A stretch of DNA of 64,000 nucleotides from Ignavibacteriota bacterium (GTDB taxonomy: Bacteria > Bacteroidota > Ignavibacteria > Tepidaquicellales > Tepidaquicellaceae), in NCBI GenBank assembly GCA_016218085.1, contig JACREY010000012.1:310001-374000 (forward strand), in the 5' to 3' direction. Position numbers and translations under genes: made by a program. Below are positions 18,835 to 26,883 of the stretch, piece by piece. How positions within the stretch are numbered: the first letter of the stretch is position 1; every line of letters starts with the position of its first letter. A model generated the notes under the pieces. The model had not been told where the DNA came from and searched no databases. It saw nothing but the letters and a program-made list of their open reading frames with translations.

Positions 18835-21153
18835 TTACTCTTCTGTTTTGCTTGGAGCGGAGAATGTACCCACACCAAGAGAGTCTTTTGGCATAGCGTG
18901 ATTGCCCGGACATTTTTTCAGGTTCTTTTTCTTGAGACCGATTTCCGTAGTAGAAGGACAGGATTCAAGGGCAATGAGTCCTGTAACAGAGCAAACGCTG
19001 ACCAAATCGACGCCGCTTGGCATTTTAAAGTATTCGACAGGAAAGTCAAATTCATCATCGGAGTAAAGTTTTTTCATAAAACTTCCCCAGATAGGCGCGG
19101 CAGCTTTACCACCCTGTCCATAAGCTCCGCCGAATTTCACCCGGGCATCATCGAAGCCGAGCCAGCATCCTGCCACGAACTGCGGTGTATAGCCGACGAA
19201 CCAGGCGTCGGTATAGCTTTGCGATGTTCCGGTTTTACCTGCGGCAGGTCTGTGAAAAAACTGTCTGATGGATGCAGCAGTTCCTTCGTTGATGACACCT
19301 TCCATCATATCAGTCATAATGTAAGCGACTTCTTCACTAAGCACTTCCCTTGTTTCCGGTACAATCTGTTCTATTATATTACCGTTTCTGTCTTCAATTT
19401 TAGTAATTGCAATCGGTTCAACCCACATTCCGTCGTTTGCAAATACTCCGAATGCATTAGTCATTTCAAGCGGGGTAACTTCACCTACTCCCAGTGCGAG
19501 TGAAAGTACATTCGGAAGTTCGGAATTAATTCCCATTTTATGAGCAAGGTCAATTACTCTGTCAATTGGAGCAATTTCCATTGCAGTTCTAACCGCAACA
19601 ACGTTTATGGATTTTTCGATTGCATATCTCATTGGCATCATTCCCCCAGTGCCGCCGCCTTTTGGCGACCACATCCTGCCGCCTATATTGATGCTAAGCG
19701 GGTCGTTTGAGATTTCATATCCGGGCGAATAGCCGTTATTCACAGCAACAGCATACACAAAAGGCTTGAAAGAAGAACCCGGTTGTCTTTTTATTTCAGT
19801 AACGTGGTTAAGTCCGTATTTTGTTCTTGTAAGCGGATTCGCTCCCACCATTGCCTTTATTTCGCCAGTCTTCGGATTCATAACACAGAAGCCTACCTGA
19901 ATTGTTGTTGCAAGTGTTTTAACCGAATCTATGATTGTCTGATTTTTGTGCATTGCATCAAAAACCTTTTTCTTTTCTGTTTCATTAGGGGCTTTTTTAT
20001 ACTGTTCGGACTGTTTAATGAATTTCTCGAGACTGCTTTCGAGTACATCTTTATTACTGCTGTTCCATTTCCAGTATCCCCTGAAAGATTTCTGATAGGA
20101 CTTCATTTGTTCGTTTACGGCATCTTCAGCGTGTCTCTGGAATCTTGTGTCAAGAGTTGTATAAACTTTTAACCCGTCCCTGTACAAATCGAATCCGTAT
20201 TTTTCTGCTTTCTGCTGCATTAATTTTCTGACATATTCAGTAAATTCCGGAGACTTGGATTCGGAATTTATTTCTTCATTTCTCGCATTAACTTTTACAG
20301 GAAGATTTTCCTGAACGTCACAAACTTCCTTTGAGATATATTTCGCTTCATACATCGATTGAAGGACAATATTGCGTCTTTTTTTGCACGCCTCGGGATT
20401 GTCAATCGGGTCGTAATTTGTAGGTGATTTAAGCAGGGCTACGAGTATTGCGCATTCATCAAGCGATAAATCCTTTGATGTTTTGCTAAAATATGTGGAA
20501 GCTGCGGCTTCAATTCCGTAAGCGCCTTTACCGAAGTAAACCGTATTCAGGTAATATGTAATTATTTCCTGCTTGGTATAAGTCTTCTCGATTTGTATTG
20601 CCGTCATTGCTTCCTTGAGTTTTCGGGAATAAGTAATTTCTTTTCTGTTAAGGTAGAGTATTCCTGCAAGCTGTTGGGTAATTGTGGAAGCTCCTTCCCC
20701 CTTGAGCTTGAACCTCATAAGGTTTTTAACGAATGCCTGTCCTATTCTCTGCACGTCCACGCCCCAGTGGTTGAAGAATTTTCTGTCTTCAGTTGCAACG
20801 AGGGCATTAATCATATCCTTCGGAATATTTTCAAAGGTTATCTTCGTGCGGTTTTTCATATAGAACTTGTCTATAAGCTCGCCGTTATCGGAATAAATTT
20901 TTGTTGCTTCTTCTATTTTCGGATTTTCAAGTTCTGCTAAAGAGGGCAGGGATTGCGATAGGTACACGAGGTATCCCGCAAAGACAAGGAAGATCAAGAG
21001 CATCACAAACAAAATCGAACCGACGGAAATTCTTTCGCGCTTTGTTTTTTTGAGGTTATTACGCCTGAAATTCTTATCGCCGAAATAATTATTCAGCTCT
21101 TTTTCTTTCTTCTGCCTGTTTTTTGACAATATGTTATTTAATTTCTCTTTCAT
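18835..21153 (-). CDS. Penicillin-binding protein 1A, bifunctional
   Basis: 772 aa from the ATG at 21153 (an upstream TTG would add three residues). Class A PBP: a positively charged cytoplasmic tail, one membrane helix near 45-68, then a GT51 glycosyltransferase domain with ATEDRKFFNHWGVD and TKQEIITYYLNTVYFGKGAYGI, then a transpeptidase domain with the active-site SSFKPF near 459, SINVV, and KTGTSQ near 638. It polymerises and cross-links peptidoglycan in the periplasm. The start overlaps the end of the LpxH-like gene by 20 bp, so envelope genes are cotranscribed. Confidence 0.96.
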   Translation of the reverse strand: MKEKLNNILSKNRQKKEKELNNYFGDKNFRRNNLKKTKRERISVGSILFVMLLIFLVFAGYLVYLSQSLPSLAELENPKIEEATKIYSDNGELIDKFYMKNRTKITFENIPKDMINALVATEDRKFFNHWGVDVQRIGQAFVKNLMRFKLKGEGASTITQQLAGILYLNRKEITYSRKLKEAMTAIQIEKTYTKQEIITYYLNTVYFGKGAYGIEAAASTYFSKTSKDLSLDECAILVALLKSPTNYDPIDNPEACKKRRNIVLQSMYEAKYISKEVCDVQENLPVKVNARNEEINSESKSPEFTEYVRKLMQQKAEKYGFDLYRDGLKVYTTLDTRFQRHAEDAVNEQMKSYQKSFRGYWKWNSSNKDVLESSLEKFIKQSEQYKKAPNETEKKKVFDAMHKNQTIIDSVKTLATTIQVGFCVMNPKTGEIKAMVGANPLTRTKYGLNHVTEIKRQPGSSFKPFVYAVAVNNGYSPGYEISNDPLSINIGGRMWSPKGGGTGGMMPMRYAIEKSINVVAVRTAMEIAPIDRVIDLAHKMGINSELPNVLSLALGVGEVTPLEMTNAFGVFANDGMWVEPIAITKIEDRNGNIIEQIVPETREVLSEEVAYIMTDMMEGVINEGTAASIRQFFHRPAAGKTGTSQSYTDAWFVGYTPQFVAGCWLGFDDARVKFGGAYGQGGKAAAPIWGSFMKKLYSDDEFDFPVEYFKMPSGVDLVSVCSVTGLIALESCPSTTEIGLKKKNLKKCPGNHAMPKDSLGVGTFSAPSKTEE

Positions 21154-21907
21154 CAAAAGCAATTATTTGCTTTTTCTCCAAATCGTAAAATTTCTTTAAT
21201 TTAAATTCACCGCTCCTGAATTCGCCGTACGTAAAGAGATTCACCCAGTCGCCGAGGTTCATATATAATCCGTTATTTTCCCTGTAGGTGTATGCATAGT
21301 GCCTGTGTCCCATCACAACGAAGTCGTATCCTTCTGCGAATTTCTTCACAGCATAATCCTGCAGTCCGTCCCGCGGGGAAAAGTTTTTCTTTCCTGTATA
21401 TTCCCTTGACGATGAAGAGCTACTTTTTGCAAGCCAAACCCCGAAATCCGGGTGCACGAGCGAATAAAAAAACTGTGCGGCTTTATTCCTTAAAATCTTT
21501 TTAAGAATTTTATAACCGGTATCTTTATAAGCAAGACCGTCGCCATGGTGAATATAAAACTTTTTACCTTCAATTTCCTTTGATATCGGATGATGTATAA
21601 TATCTATACCGAATTCATCTTTAAAGTATGTTCCGTACCAAAAGTCATGGTTTCCCGAAAGATATGTTACTTTTAATCCTTCATTCAGCATCGAGTCGAG
21701 CAGTGCAAAAAACCTGTAAAAACCTTTCGGAACAACATGTTTATATTCAATCCAGCAGTCGAAGAGGTCACCAACAATAATCAGTTCCCCGGCGTCTTTT
21801 CGGATTTCTTCAAGGAAATTCAAAAGTATCGTTTCCTGTTCCCTGATGCCGGTTGAGGATTTTACACCGAGATGAACATCGGATATAAAATAATATATAT
21901 CCTTCAT
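21134..21907 (-). CDS. lpxH: UDP-2,3-diacylglucosamine diphosphatase, LpxH-like
   Basis: 257 aa calcineurin-like metallophosphoesterase. Metal ligands appear as SDVHLG, GDLFDCW, SGNHDFWYG, HHGDG and GHRHYA in the usual order. The DLFDCWIEY and KAAQFFYSLVHPDFGVWLA segments match the LpxH substrate cap, supporting hydrolysis of UDP-2,3-diacylglucosamine to lipid X in lipid A synthesis on the cytoplasmic face of the membrane. It overlaps the PBP1A gene by 20 bp and starts 4 bp after the secreted Ig-like gene. LpxH versus the related LpxG/YbbF grouping cannot be settled here. Confidence 0.88.
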   Translation of the reverse strand: MKDIYYFISDVHLGVKSSTGIREQETILLNFLEEIRKDAGELIIVGDLFDCWIEYKHVVPKGFYRFFALLDSMLNEGLKVTYLSGNHDFWYGTYFKDEFGIDIIHHPISKEIEGKKFYIHHGDGLAYKDTGYKILKKILRNKAAQFFYSLVHPDFGVWLAKSSSSSSREYTGKKNFSPRDGLQDYAVKKFAEGYDFVVMGHRHYAYTYRENNGLYMNLGDWVNLFTYGEFRSGEFKLKKFYDLEKKQIIAFDEREIK

Positions 21908-21911
21908 TAAA

Positions 21912-22337
21912 TTATTTAATCTTTATCTTAACGCTGAATTTCTGCGTGCCGATTTTGCAGATTCCGCTGTCAGAATTGCAGTATCCGAATTTCACAGAGC
22001 CTGATAAAGTAACCGTGGAGCCGCTTGTTTCGCTGCTGTTAACGGTAAAACTGTATTTTATCTGTTTTGATTCAATGTAATCGCCACCCGGATATCCCTG
22101 CAGGCTGCCGCCTGTAGCGCCGTTCAATGTAACTTCCACCTGAGGGTCAACAGCTATTTTTACGTTGTCAGCGGTTTTAAATTTAACAGTTAGAAAGCCG
22201 CTTTCGCCGGGTTTGTAAGATTTTTTATTTGTCTTTACAGTAATTTTCGGAACGTTTTGAGAATGAGCATTGCTGAATGATAAAAATGAAAACGCAAAAG
22301 CGAAAATGATTCCGAGTAATAATGACTTTTTCAACAT
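21912..22337 (-). CDS. Secreted Ig-like protein, DsbD-alpha-like
   Basis: 141 aa with a signal peptide ending near SNAHSQ. The mature part is all beta: KITVKTNKKSYKPGESGFLT, then VEVTLNGATGG, and ends FGYCNSDSGICKIGTQKFSV. The paired cysteines in a YCNSDSGIC hairpin recall the cysteine-bearing strands of the DsbD N-terminal (DsbC-partner) domain, which takes the form xxCxxxxCx followed by a strand; this is a structural analogy, not a firm family call. It starts 4 bp ahead of lpxH and appears to be the first gene of the lpxH-PBP1A run. A perfect-looking palindrome lies 94 bp upstream. Confidence 0.55.
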   Translation of the reverse strand: MLKKSLLLGIIFAFAFSFLSFSNAHSQNVPKITVKTNKKSYKPGESGFLTVKFKTADNVKIAVDPQVEVTLNGATGGSLQGYPGGDYIESKQIKYSFTVNSSETSGSTVTLSGSVKFGYCNSDSGICKIGTQKFSVKIKIK

Positions 22338-22430
22338 ATTTTTATTTCAATTTAATTTATAAAACTATCTTTTAATATAGTTATTTTTAATAATTTAATT
22401 AATTCCAAAAAAGCAATTTAAAATATTGCA

Positions 22431-22450
22431 TGTACCCTTAAGGGGGTACA
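22431..22450. promoter_or_regulatory. Palindrome, candidate repressor operator
   Basis: TGTACCCTTAAGGGGGTACA, arms TGTACCC and GGGTACA, upstream of the secreted Ig-like gene. The ACCC...GGGGGT tract pattern resembles operators of CsoR-type copper sensors, but no such regulator is in the window. No T-run follows, so it is not a terminator. Confidence 0.45.
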
Positions 22451-22541
22451 GCTTTTAAACTTTAAATAATTGTTTTTGTTCCGGGTTAAGGTTAATTTTG
22501 CATTTATTCTTTAATTATTCGGAGGAATATCAGTAATTGTT

Positions 22542-22913
22542 TTAATGGCTGTAGTATATTGTGTTTATTTCTATAATTTTATTAAAATCGCTATCGGAGG
22601 TTAACAAAGGAAGATTCAAGTATTCGGCTGATGCTGCAATAATTGCATCAGGCAGTTTTAATGCGTATCTTTTTCTGATTTCAATTGTATTTTGTTTTAT
22701 CACATCATTAATATCTATGATTATGCAGTCATTTATCAACGAATCAATTAGTGTCTTTTCTTTTAAACTGAGATTCTTAAAACATTGTAACTCAAGTTCG
22801 GAAATAAAAGATATATAAATTTTTTTGTTATTTAGAATTTTTGCAAGAGTTTTGTCACCGTTGAGAAGATATAGTAAAATGTTAGTATCTGCAATTAAGC
22901 TGTTACCATTCAT
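22542..22913 (-). CDS. VapC-like PIN domain toxin
   Basis: 123 aa PIN-domain ribonuclease. Acidic metal ligands fit D9 (LIADTNILLY), E39 or E41 (SELELQ), D89 (LKLPDAIIAA) and D107/D109 (LTSDSDF). VapC toxins cut tRNA or rRNA when their antitoxin is degraded. The start overlaps the end of a 54-codon upstream gene by 11 bp, the usual antitoxin-toxin order and coupling. The pair stands between the secreted Ig-like gene and folE2, each with its own spacing. Confidence 0.88.
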   Translation of the reverse strand: MNGNSLIADTNILLYLLNGDKTLAKILNNKKIYISFISELELQCFKNLSLKEKTLIDSLINDCIIIDINDVIKQNTIEIRKRYALKLPDAIIAASAEYLNLPLLTSDSDFNKIIEINTIYYSH

Positions 22914-23067
22914 TGCGCAAGTTCTTTTGTATTTTTAAGGCATCTTTCCGGATTTTTAGAACACCACAATGCTTTGATGATTTCAACCCTTTTTTAGGCT
23001 GTTCAATATTTTTCAATGCTCTTTGTATATTTCTTAAACCTGCACCTTTTTTTATAGTGGTTACCAT
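22903..23067 (-). CDS. Small antitoxin of the PIN toxin pair
   Basis: 54 aa, start ATG at 23065-23067, stop at 22903-22905. Basic protein beginning MVTTIKKGAGLRNIQRAL and ending LKIQKNLRNEW; the tail matches the toxin-binding C-terminus style (LKIQ..LR.EW) seen in small VapB-like antitoxins partnered with PIN proteins. It overlaps the toxin start by 11 bp. It is easily missed by length cut-offs. No AbrB or RHH fold is obvious in its first 30 residues, so the DNA-binding part is unclear. Confidence 0.75.
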   Translation of the reverse strand: MVTTIKKGAGLRNIQRALKNIEQPKKGLKSSKHCGVLKIRKDALKIQKNLRNEW

Positions 23068-23125
23068 AATGAACTTTTTTATATATTAATATAATTCAAT
23101 CTAATAAAATGTTCAATATTAAAAA

Positions 23126-23962
23126 CTAATATCTCTTTATCATAAAATCTTTAGAATGTCCGTTGCTGAATTCCTCCTGCGATTCTATCATAGCATATGC
23201 GTTATGATTATGAATGCTTTCGAAGTTCTCAGCTTCAACCGAATACCAGATTATATTTTTCATTTTCTTCAGTCCGATCACGATATTCCTCACGAGGTCT
23301 TCAACAAAGACGGGATTTTCGTAAGCTCTTTCGGTCACGAATTTTTCATCTTCTCTTTTGAGGAGGGTAAATAATTCCGAGCTTGCACTTCTCTCCACTA
23401 TGTTTATAACATCTTCAATCCAGACCATATCTGTAAATCTCAGTGCAACGGTCACTTCGCCGCGCTGGTTATGGGCGCCGTAATCCGAAAGATTTTTCGA
23501 GCAGGGACAGAGCGTTGTTACGGGCACAATCACAGTCATCATAAAATCTTTTTTATCCTTATCCATTATAGCATGGAATTTCACCTTGTAATCTATCAGC
23601 GAAGGTTTCTTTGAAACGGGTGCTTTTTTTTCCCTGAAGTAAATAAATTCCATTTCCATATGGGCGGTATTTGCGTGAAGTTTCTTCTGCATTTCTTCGA
23701 GGATATTATAAACCGAATCAATATGAATCTCACGCTTCTCGTTTTGCAGAATTTCAACGAAGCGACTCATATGCGTTCCTTTAAAGTGCATCGGCAGGTC
23801 AACCGTCATTGAGATAGTTGCAATAGTATGCTGGATTTCATTTTCTTTGTCCTTGAGTGCTATGGGATATTTAAGGCTTTTTACTCCGACTTTATTAATT
23901 GGGATTTCCCTGACGTCTGCCTGGTTCTGGGTATCGGGAAGTGATGATTTTTTCTTGTTCAT
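23126..23962 (-). CDS. folE2: GTP cyclohydrolase FolE2 (type IB)
   Basis: 278 aa, full length for the family. It converts GTP to 7,8-dihydroneopterin triphosphate, the first step of folate (and queuosine-type) pathways, in a metal-flexible manner. The N-terminal DVREIPINKVGVKSLKYPI, SMTVDLPMHFKGTHMSRFVE, the cysteine motif CPCSKNLSDYGAHNQRG (metal-binding cysteine) and ENPVFVEDLVRNI are characteristic. No folE of type IA is in the window. It stands between the toxin-antitoxin pair and a Nudix hydrolase on the same strand; the Nudix could act on pterin triphosphates but this is not shown. Confidence 0.96.
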   Translation of the reverse strand: MNKKKSSLPDTQNQADVREIPINKVGVKSLKYPIALKDKENEIQHTIATISMTVDLPMHFKGTHMSRFVEILQNEKREIHIDSVYNILEEMQKKLHANTAHMEMEFIYFREKKAPVSKKPSLIDYKVKFHAIMDKDKKDFMMTVIVPVTTLCPCSKNLSDYGAHNQRGEVTVALRFTDMVWIEDVINIVERSASSELFTLLKREDEKFVTERAYENPVFVEDLVRNIVIGLKKMKNIIWYSVEAENFESIHNHNAYAMIESQEEFSNGHSKDFMIKRY

Positions 23963-24002
23963 AATAAATAGTTTCTTTTCTTAAAATTTCTGTTTAAAAA
24001 AA

Positions 24003-24476
24003 TTATTCCTGTTCCACAATACATTTATACGGCGTAGATTCGCAGTCAATATGTATGCTGAACAGGGTTGATTTATTCTTTAAAACAAAATTCCAAATAA
24101 AAAGTTTATCGGTGTCGGGGATGTTTGCGCTTCTTATTTCCGAAGGGCTTACGAACCTGAATAATCCTTCATTCGAGGCATCGGGAAGAGTATCGATACT
24201 TTTCAAATATTCGAAGCAGAAAATCATAATATCTCCGATATCCGGATAAGATTTTTCGGTTACTATGCCAATTAATTTCCAGTCTGAAGTGCGGGATTTT
24301 ATTCCGCATTCTTCGAAGCATTCCCTCACGGCGCAGGCAACCGGGGATTCGGCTTTATCGATATCGAGTTTTCCGCCCGGAGGTGAAAGAAAGCCCTTAT
24401 TAGGCTCTTTCACTCTTTCCAGCAGCAGATAATCACCGATTGTGTTTTTAATATATAGCAGAGTTGCAAATTTCAC
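24003..24476 (-). CDS. Nudix hydrolase
   Basis: 157 aa from a GTG start. The Nudix box GX5EX7REUXEEXGU is present at about residues 34-57 (GGKLDIDKAES, then REC FEECGI), giving a Mg-dependent pyrophosphohydrolase. The sequence ATLLYIKNTIGDYLLLERVKEPNKG resembles MutT-like 8-oxo-dGTPases. The C-terminal half carries two cysteines near the end (HIDCESTPYKCIVEQE). It starts 41 bp upstream of the folE2 gene's reading direction. Substrate unproven. Confidence 0.88.
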   Translation of the reverse strand: MKFATLLYIKNTIGDYLLLERVKEPNKGFLSPPGGKLDIDKAESPVACAVRECFEECGIKSRTSDWKLIGIVTEKSYPDIGDIMIFCFEYLKSIDTLPDASNEGLFRFVSPSEIRSANIPDTDKLFIWNFVLKNKSTLFSIHIDCESTPYKCIVEQE

Positions 24477-24548
24477 TTTTTATTATAAAAAAGTTAAATG
24501 TTTGAGGGAGGGATAAATAATAGAATCGGGGTGAAAAAAAATCCCGTA

Positions 24549-24725
24549 TTATTTTGCTTCCCTGTGCAATACGTGCTTTCTGGTGAACTTGCAGTATTTC
24601 TTCACTTCAAGTCTTTCTTTCGTATTGTTTCTGTTCTTCTGAGTAGTATACACTGACTTTCCTTTGTTAGGTCCTTCTATGCTCACTACCTTTATGTTTA
24701 TTCTTGCACCTTCTTTTTTTGCCAT
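24549..24725 (-). CDS. rpmG: 50S ribosomal protein L33
   Basis: 58 aa, encoded by 59 codons including the stop. Reads MAKKEGARINIKVVSIEG at the start, then the L33 hallmark YTTQKNRNNTKERLEVKKYC and ends HVLHREAK. Only one cysteine is present, so this is the zinc-free (C-minus) form. A TAAATTTG box on the minus strand at 24765-24772, about 40 bp before the start, may be its -7 promoter element. Confidence 0.97.
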   Translation of the reverse strand: MAKKEGARINIKVVSIEGPNKGKSVYTTQKNRNNTKERLEVKKYCKFTRKHVLHREAK

Positions 24726-24857
24726 TTCTTTACTTCGTTTTTTTTAGATAATCAATAAATATACCAAATTTAATGCAAATAATTTATGTAAAATTTAATT
24801 CCCTTATTTTAAAATGAAAAATTGTTTAAATTTTTGCTATATTTAGCTAAATTATTC

Positions 24858-24885
24858 CGTTCCCAAAGAGGACTTTGGGAACGAG
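24858..24885. repeat. REP-like palindrome, CGTTCCCAAAG family, copy 2
   Basis: Identical over 28 bp to 8547-8574. It lies between the divergent rpmG and thyX genes, 44 bp before the thyX start. Confidence 0.9.
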
Positions 24886-24928
24886 TTGAAAGAATTTTCA
24901 TAAAAAACACTAAATTTATATATATCAA

Positions 24929-25657
24929 ATGCTTAAAAATGTCCTGGATAAAGGTTTTATAGAAGTAATAGACAAGCTCGGAAATGACCTGACGGTTGTG
25001 AATTCCGCAAGGGTTTCTTTCGGAAAAAGAAAAACAAAATATGATAACGGTGACAGGATACTCGTACGCTTTCTCGCAGAGAACAGGCACTACTCCCCGT
25101 TCAGGCATATAATAGTACAGTTTCACGTGAAGGCACCTGAGTTTGTGATGAGGCAGTGGTACAAGCACGTTGTAGGCATAGAGACATCTTCAAGTTATCC
25201 GTCAAAGGACCATGCATGGAATGAAATCAGCGGACGTTACGTACCCGTGAATGATTTTTACAAACCTGCGAACTGGCGCAAGCAGTCTTTGAATAACAAG
25301 CAGGCATCGGAAGGCAGTGTTGATGACCAGCTGAAAGCTGAAGAGCTTTTCGACAGCACGATGAATACAATGGTTGATTCGTATAATAAGCTTCTCGAAC
25401 TCGGCGTTGCAAAGGAGCAGGCGAGAATTCTGCTTCCGCTGAACCAATATACGGAAGTTTACTGGACGGCATCTTTTCAGGCAGTGATGAATTTCATCGA
25501 GCTGCGCGACGACCCACACGCGCAATTTGAAATCAGGGAATATGCACTTGCTATGAAAGATATGATGTATGAGCTTTTTCCTGAAACAACAAAAATCTGG
25601 CTGGAAGTTTACGAGACGATGAAGACGCTATCGGAACCGGGAAAGACGATAAAGTAA
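24929..25657 (+). CDS. thyX: Flavin-dependent thymidylate synthase
   Basis: 242 aa. Makes dTMP from dUMP with methylene-tetrahydrofolate and FADH2. Conserved ThyX elements: NSARVSFGKR, LVRFLAENRHYSPFRH, FVMRQWYKH and NEISGRY, plus LPLNQYTEVYWTASFQAVMNF and the C-terminal RDDPHAQFEIREYA. The signature RHRxxSxNExSxRY is not contiguous: RQWYKH is separated from NEISGRY by an insertion (VVGIETSSSYPSKDHAW), and the usual RHR is YKH. Such lengthened loops exist in some ThyX subgroups. Together with folE2 it places folate/dTMP genes close by. Confidence 0.93.
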   Translation: MLKNVLDKGFIEVIDKLGNDLTVVNSARVSFGKRKTKYDNGDRILVRFLAENRHYSPFRHIIVQFHVKAPEFVMRQWYKHVVGIETSSSYPSKDHAWNEISGRYVPVNDFYKPANWRKQSLNNKQASEGSVDDQLKAEELFDSTMNTMVDSYNKLLELGVAKEQARILLPLNQYTEVYWTASFQAVMNFIELRDDPHAQFEIREYALAMKDMMYELFPETTKIWLEVYETMKTLSEPGKTIK

Positions 25658-25845
25658 TTCTGAATTATGAATTCTGAATTATGAATGAAAATCGTAAAGC
25701 GTTAATAGTGAAACGTGAGACGTAAAACGAAAAACGTAAATCGTAAAATGTAAAATGTAAAACGTGAGACGTAAAACGTGAATCGTTCCGCCGCGGCGGA
25801 CACAAAGAACGTGCAATAGTAAATCGTAATTGTTTATAAAAATCA
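25658..25845. repeat. Composite simple-repeat tract
   Basis: Begins with two copies of ATTCTGAATTATGA (25658-25684), continues with CGTAAAA/TGTAAAA-type units including two copies of AACGTGAGACGTAAAACG (25712-25729 and 25761-25778), and contains the palindrome TCCGCCGCGGCGGA (25787-25800) followed by CACAAAGAACG. The palindrome plus CACAAAGAACG recurs at 51226-51250. The right end overlaps the 3' end of the proline dehydrogenase gene. Confidence 0.9.
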
Positions 25846-26739
25846 GCGCACAAATATACTCTTCAGCACCTGACCGGCGACATTGGGGTTTTCTTTGAAG
25901 CGGCGGATTGAGTACTGGTACCATCTTTCGCCGAAGGGTACATAGATTCTCATTTTTTCTCCGCTTGCAACTATTTTATCTCTCAGGTTTTCTCTTACGC
26001 CAAGAAGCATCTGGAATTCGTATTGGTCTTTTGATATTACCATTTCTTTAATTATTTTTTTTGCGCCGTCTATAAGGTAGTCGTCGTGAGTTGCGATTCC
26101 CACATACGCATTTCTCTCAAACATAAGTTTAAGAAGTTTTAAATAATTATCCCTGATTTCCTGTTTGCCTTTATAGGCAACGGTTTCCGGTTCAATATAA
26201 ATTCCCTTACAGAGTCTGAAGTTTGCTTTTTCTTCGGTGAGTCTGATAATATCCTGCTCGCTTCTTCTCATATAAGCCTGAAGCACCAGTCCGACGTTAT
26301 CGAATTTCTTTCTTACTTCTTCGTATATTTTAATTGTAGCATCTGTAACCGGGGAGTCTTCCATATCAATTCGCACGAAATTATTTTTTTCCTTTGCACA
26401 TTCCATTATTTCGGTAACAAGGTCGAGGCATAATTCAAAATTTATATTCAGTCCGAGCATAGTGAGTTTTATAGAGAGATTGGAATTAACACCTGTTTTA
26501 TTTATTTCTTCAAGAACTTCGATGGATTCATTTTTTGATTGTATGGCTTCGTTTTTATCTTTAATACTTTCTCCGAGTACATCCATAGTTGCGATAATAT
26601 TTTTTGCATTTAAAGTTTTAACCTTTTCTATGCCATCGTAAAGTTTATCACCTGCAATATACTTGTTTGCAAAAATCCTAACGAGCTTTTTGGGAAAAAC
26701 AGGCAATACACCCACAATTGCTTTATTTAAAATATTCAT
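25843..26739 (-). CDS. Proline dehydrogenase
   Basis: 298 aa from the ATG at 26739 (MNILNKAIVG), the start that fits the family; a longer in-frame opening upstream begins with unrelated hydrophobic sequence. Single-domain FAD enzyme oxidising proline to pyrroline-5-carboxylate. Visible: LTMLGLNINFELC, VRIDMEDSPVTDAT, LQAYMRRSEQDI and FRLCKGIYIEP (the conserved barrel strands), GIATHDDYLI and FQMLLGVRENL, and the C-terminal YVPFGERWYQYSIRRFKENP that binds substrate carboxylate. No pyrroline-5-carboxylate dehydrogenase is adjacent. Confidence 0.93.
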   Translation of the reverse strand: MNILNKAIVGVLPVFPKKLVRIFANKYIAGDKLYDGIEKVKTLNAKNIIATMDVLGESIKDKNEAIQSKNESIEVLEEINKTGVNSNLSIKLTMLGLNINFELCLDLVTEIMECAKEKNNFVRIDMEDSPVTDATIKIYEEVRKKFDNVGLVLQAYMRRSEQDIIRLTEEKANFRLCKGIYIEPETVAYKGKQEIRDNYLKLLKLMFERNAYVGIATHDDYLIDGAKKIIKEMVISKDQYEFQMLLGVRENLRDKIVASGEKMRIYVPFGERWYQYSIRRFKENPNVAGQVLKSIFVR

Positions 26740-26799
26740 AGTTTTAAAATTGTTCAAAATTAATGAAAAATCCCTTAAAAGCAGAACAAATTTATCAAT

Positions 26800-26855
26800 T
26801 TTACAATTTCTTAACAATTCATTATCAATTACGAAACATTGCAGGGGAATATTTG
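26800..26855 (+). promoter_or_regulatory. Pho-box-like 11-bp repeats and -7 box before pstS
   Basis: Units TTTACAATTTC (26800), TTAACAATTCA (26811), TTATCAATTAC (26822) and the weaker GAAACATTGCA (26833) repeat with an exact 11-bp period. Four bases later AATATTTG (26848-26855) differs from the Bacteroidota -7 consensus TAnnTTTG at one position. The arrangement repeats before the TonB receptor gene. Confidence 0.6.
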
Positions 26856-26883
26856 TATATCAATTTAACTTAAAAAACCAACA

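Noticed and set aside
18811-19503. 230-codon open frame on the plus strand
   Set aside because: Antisense to the well-supported PBP1A gene; protein is compositionally odd with no motif.
22431-22450. Rho-independent terminator
   Set aside because: No T-run on either side in the needed position; operator reading is more consistent.
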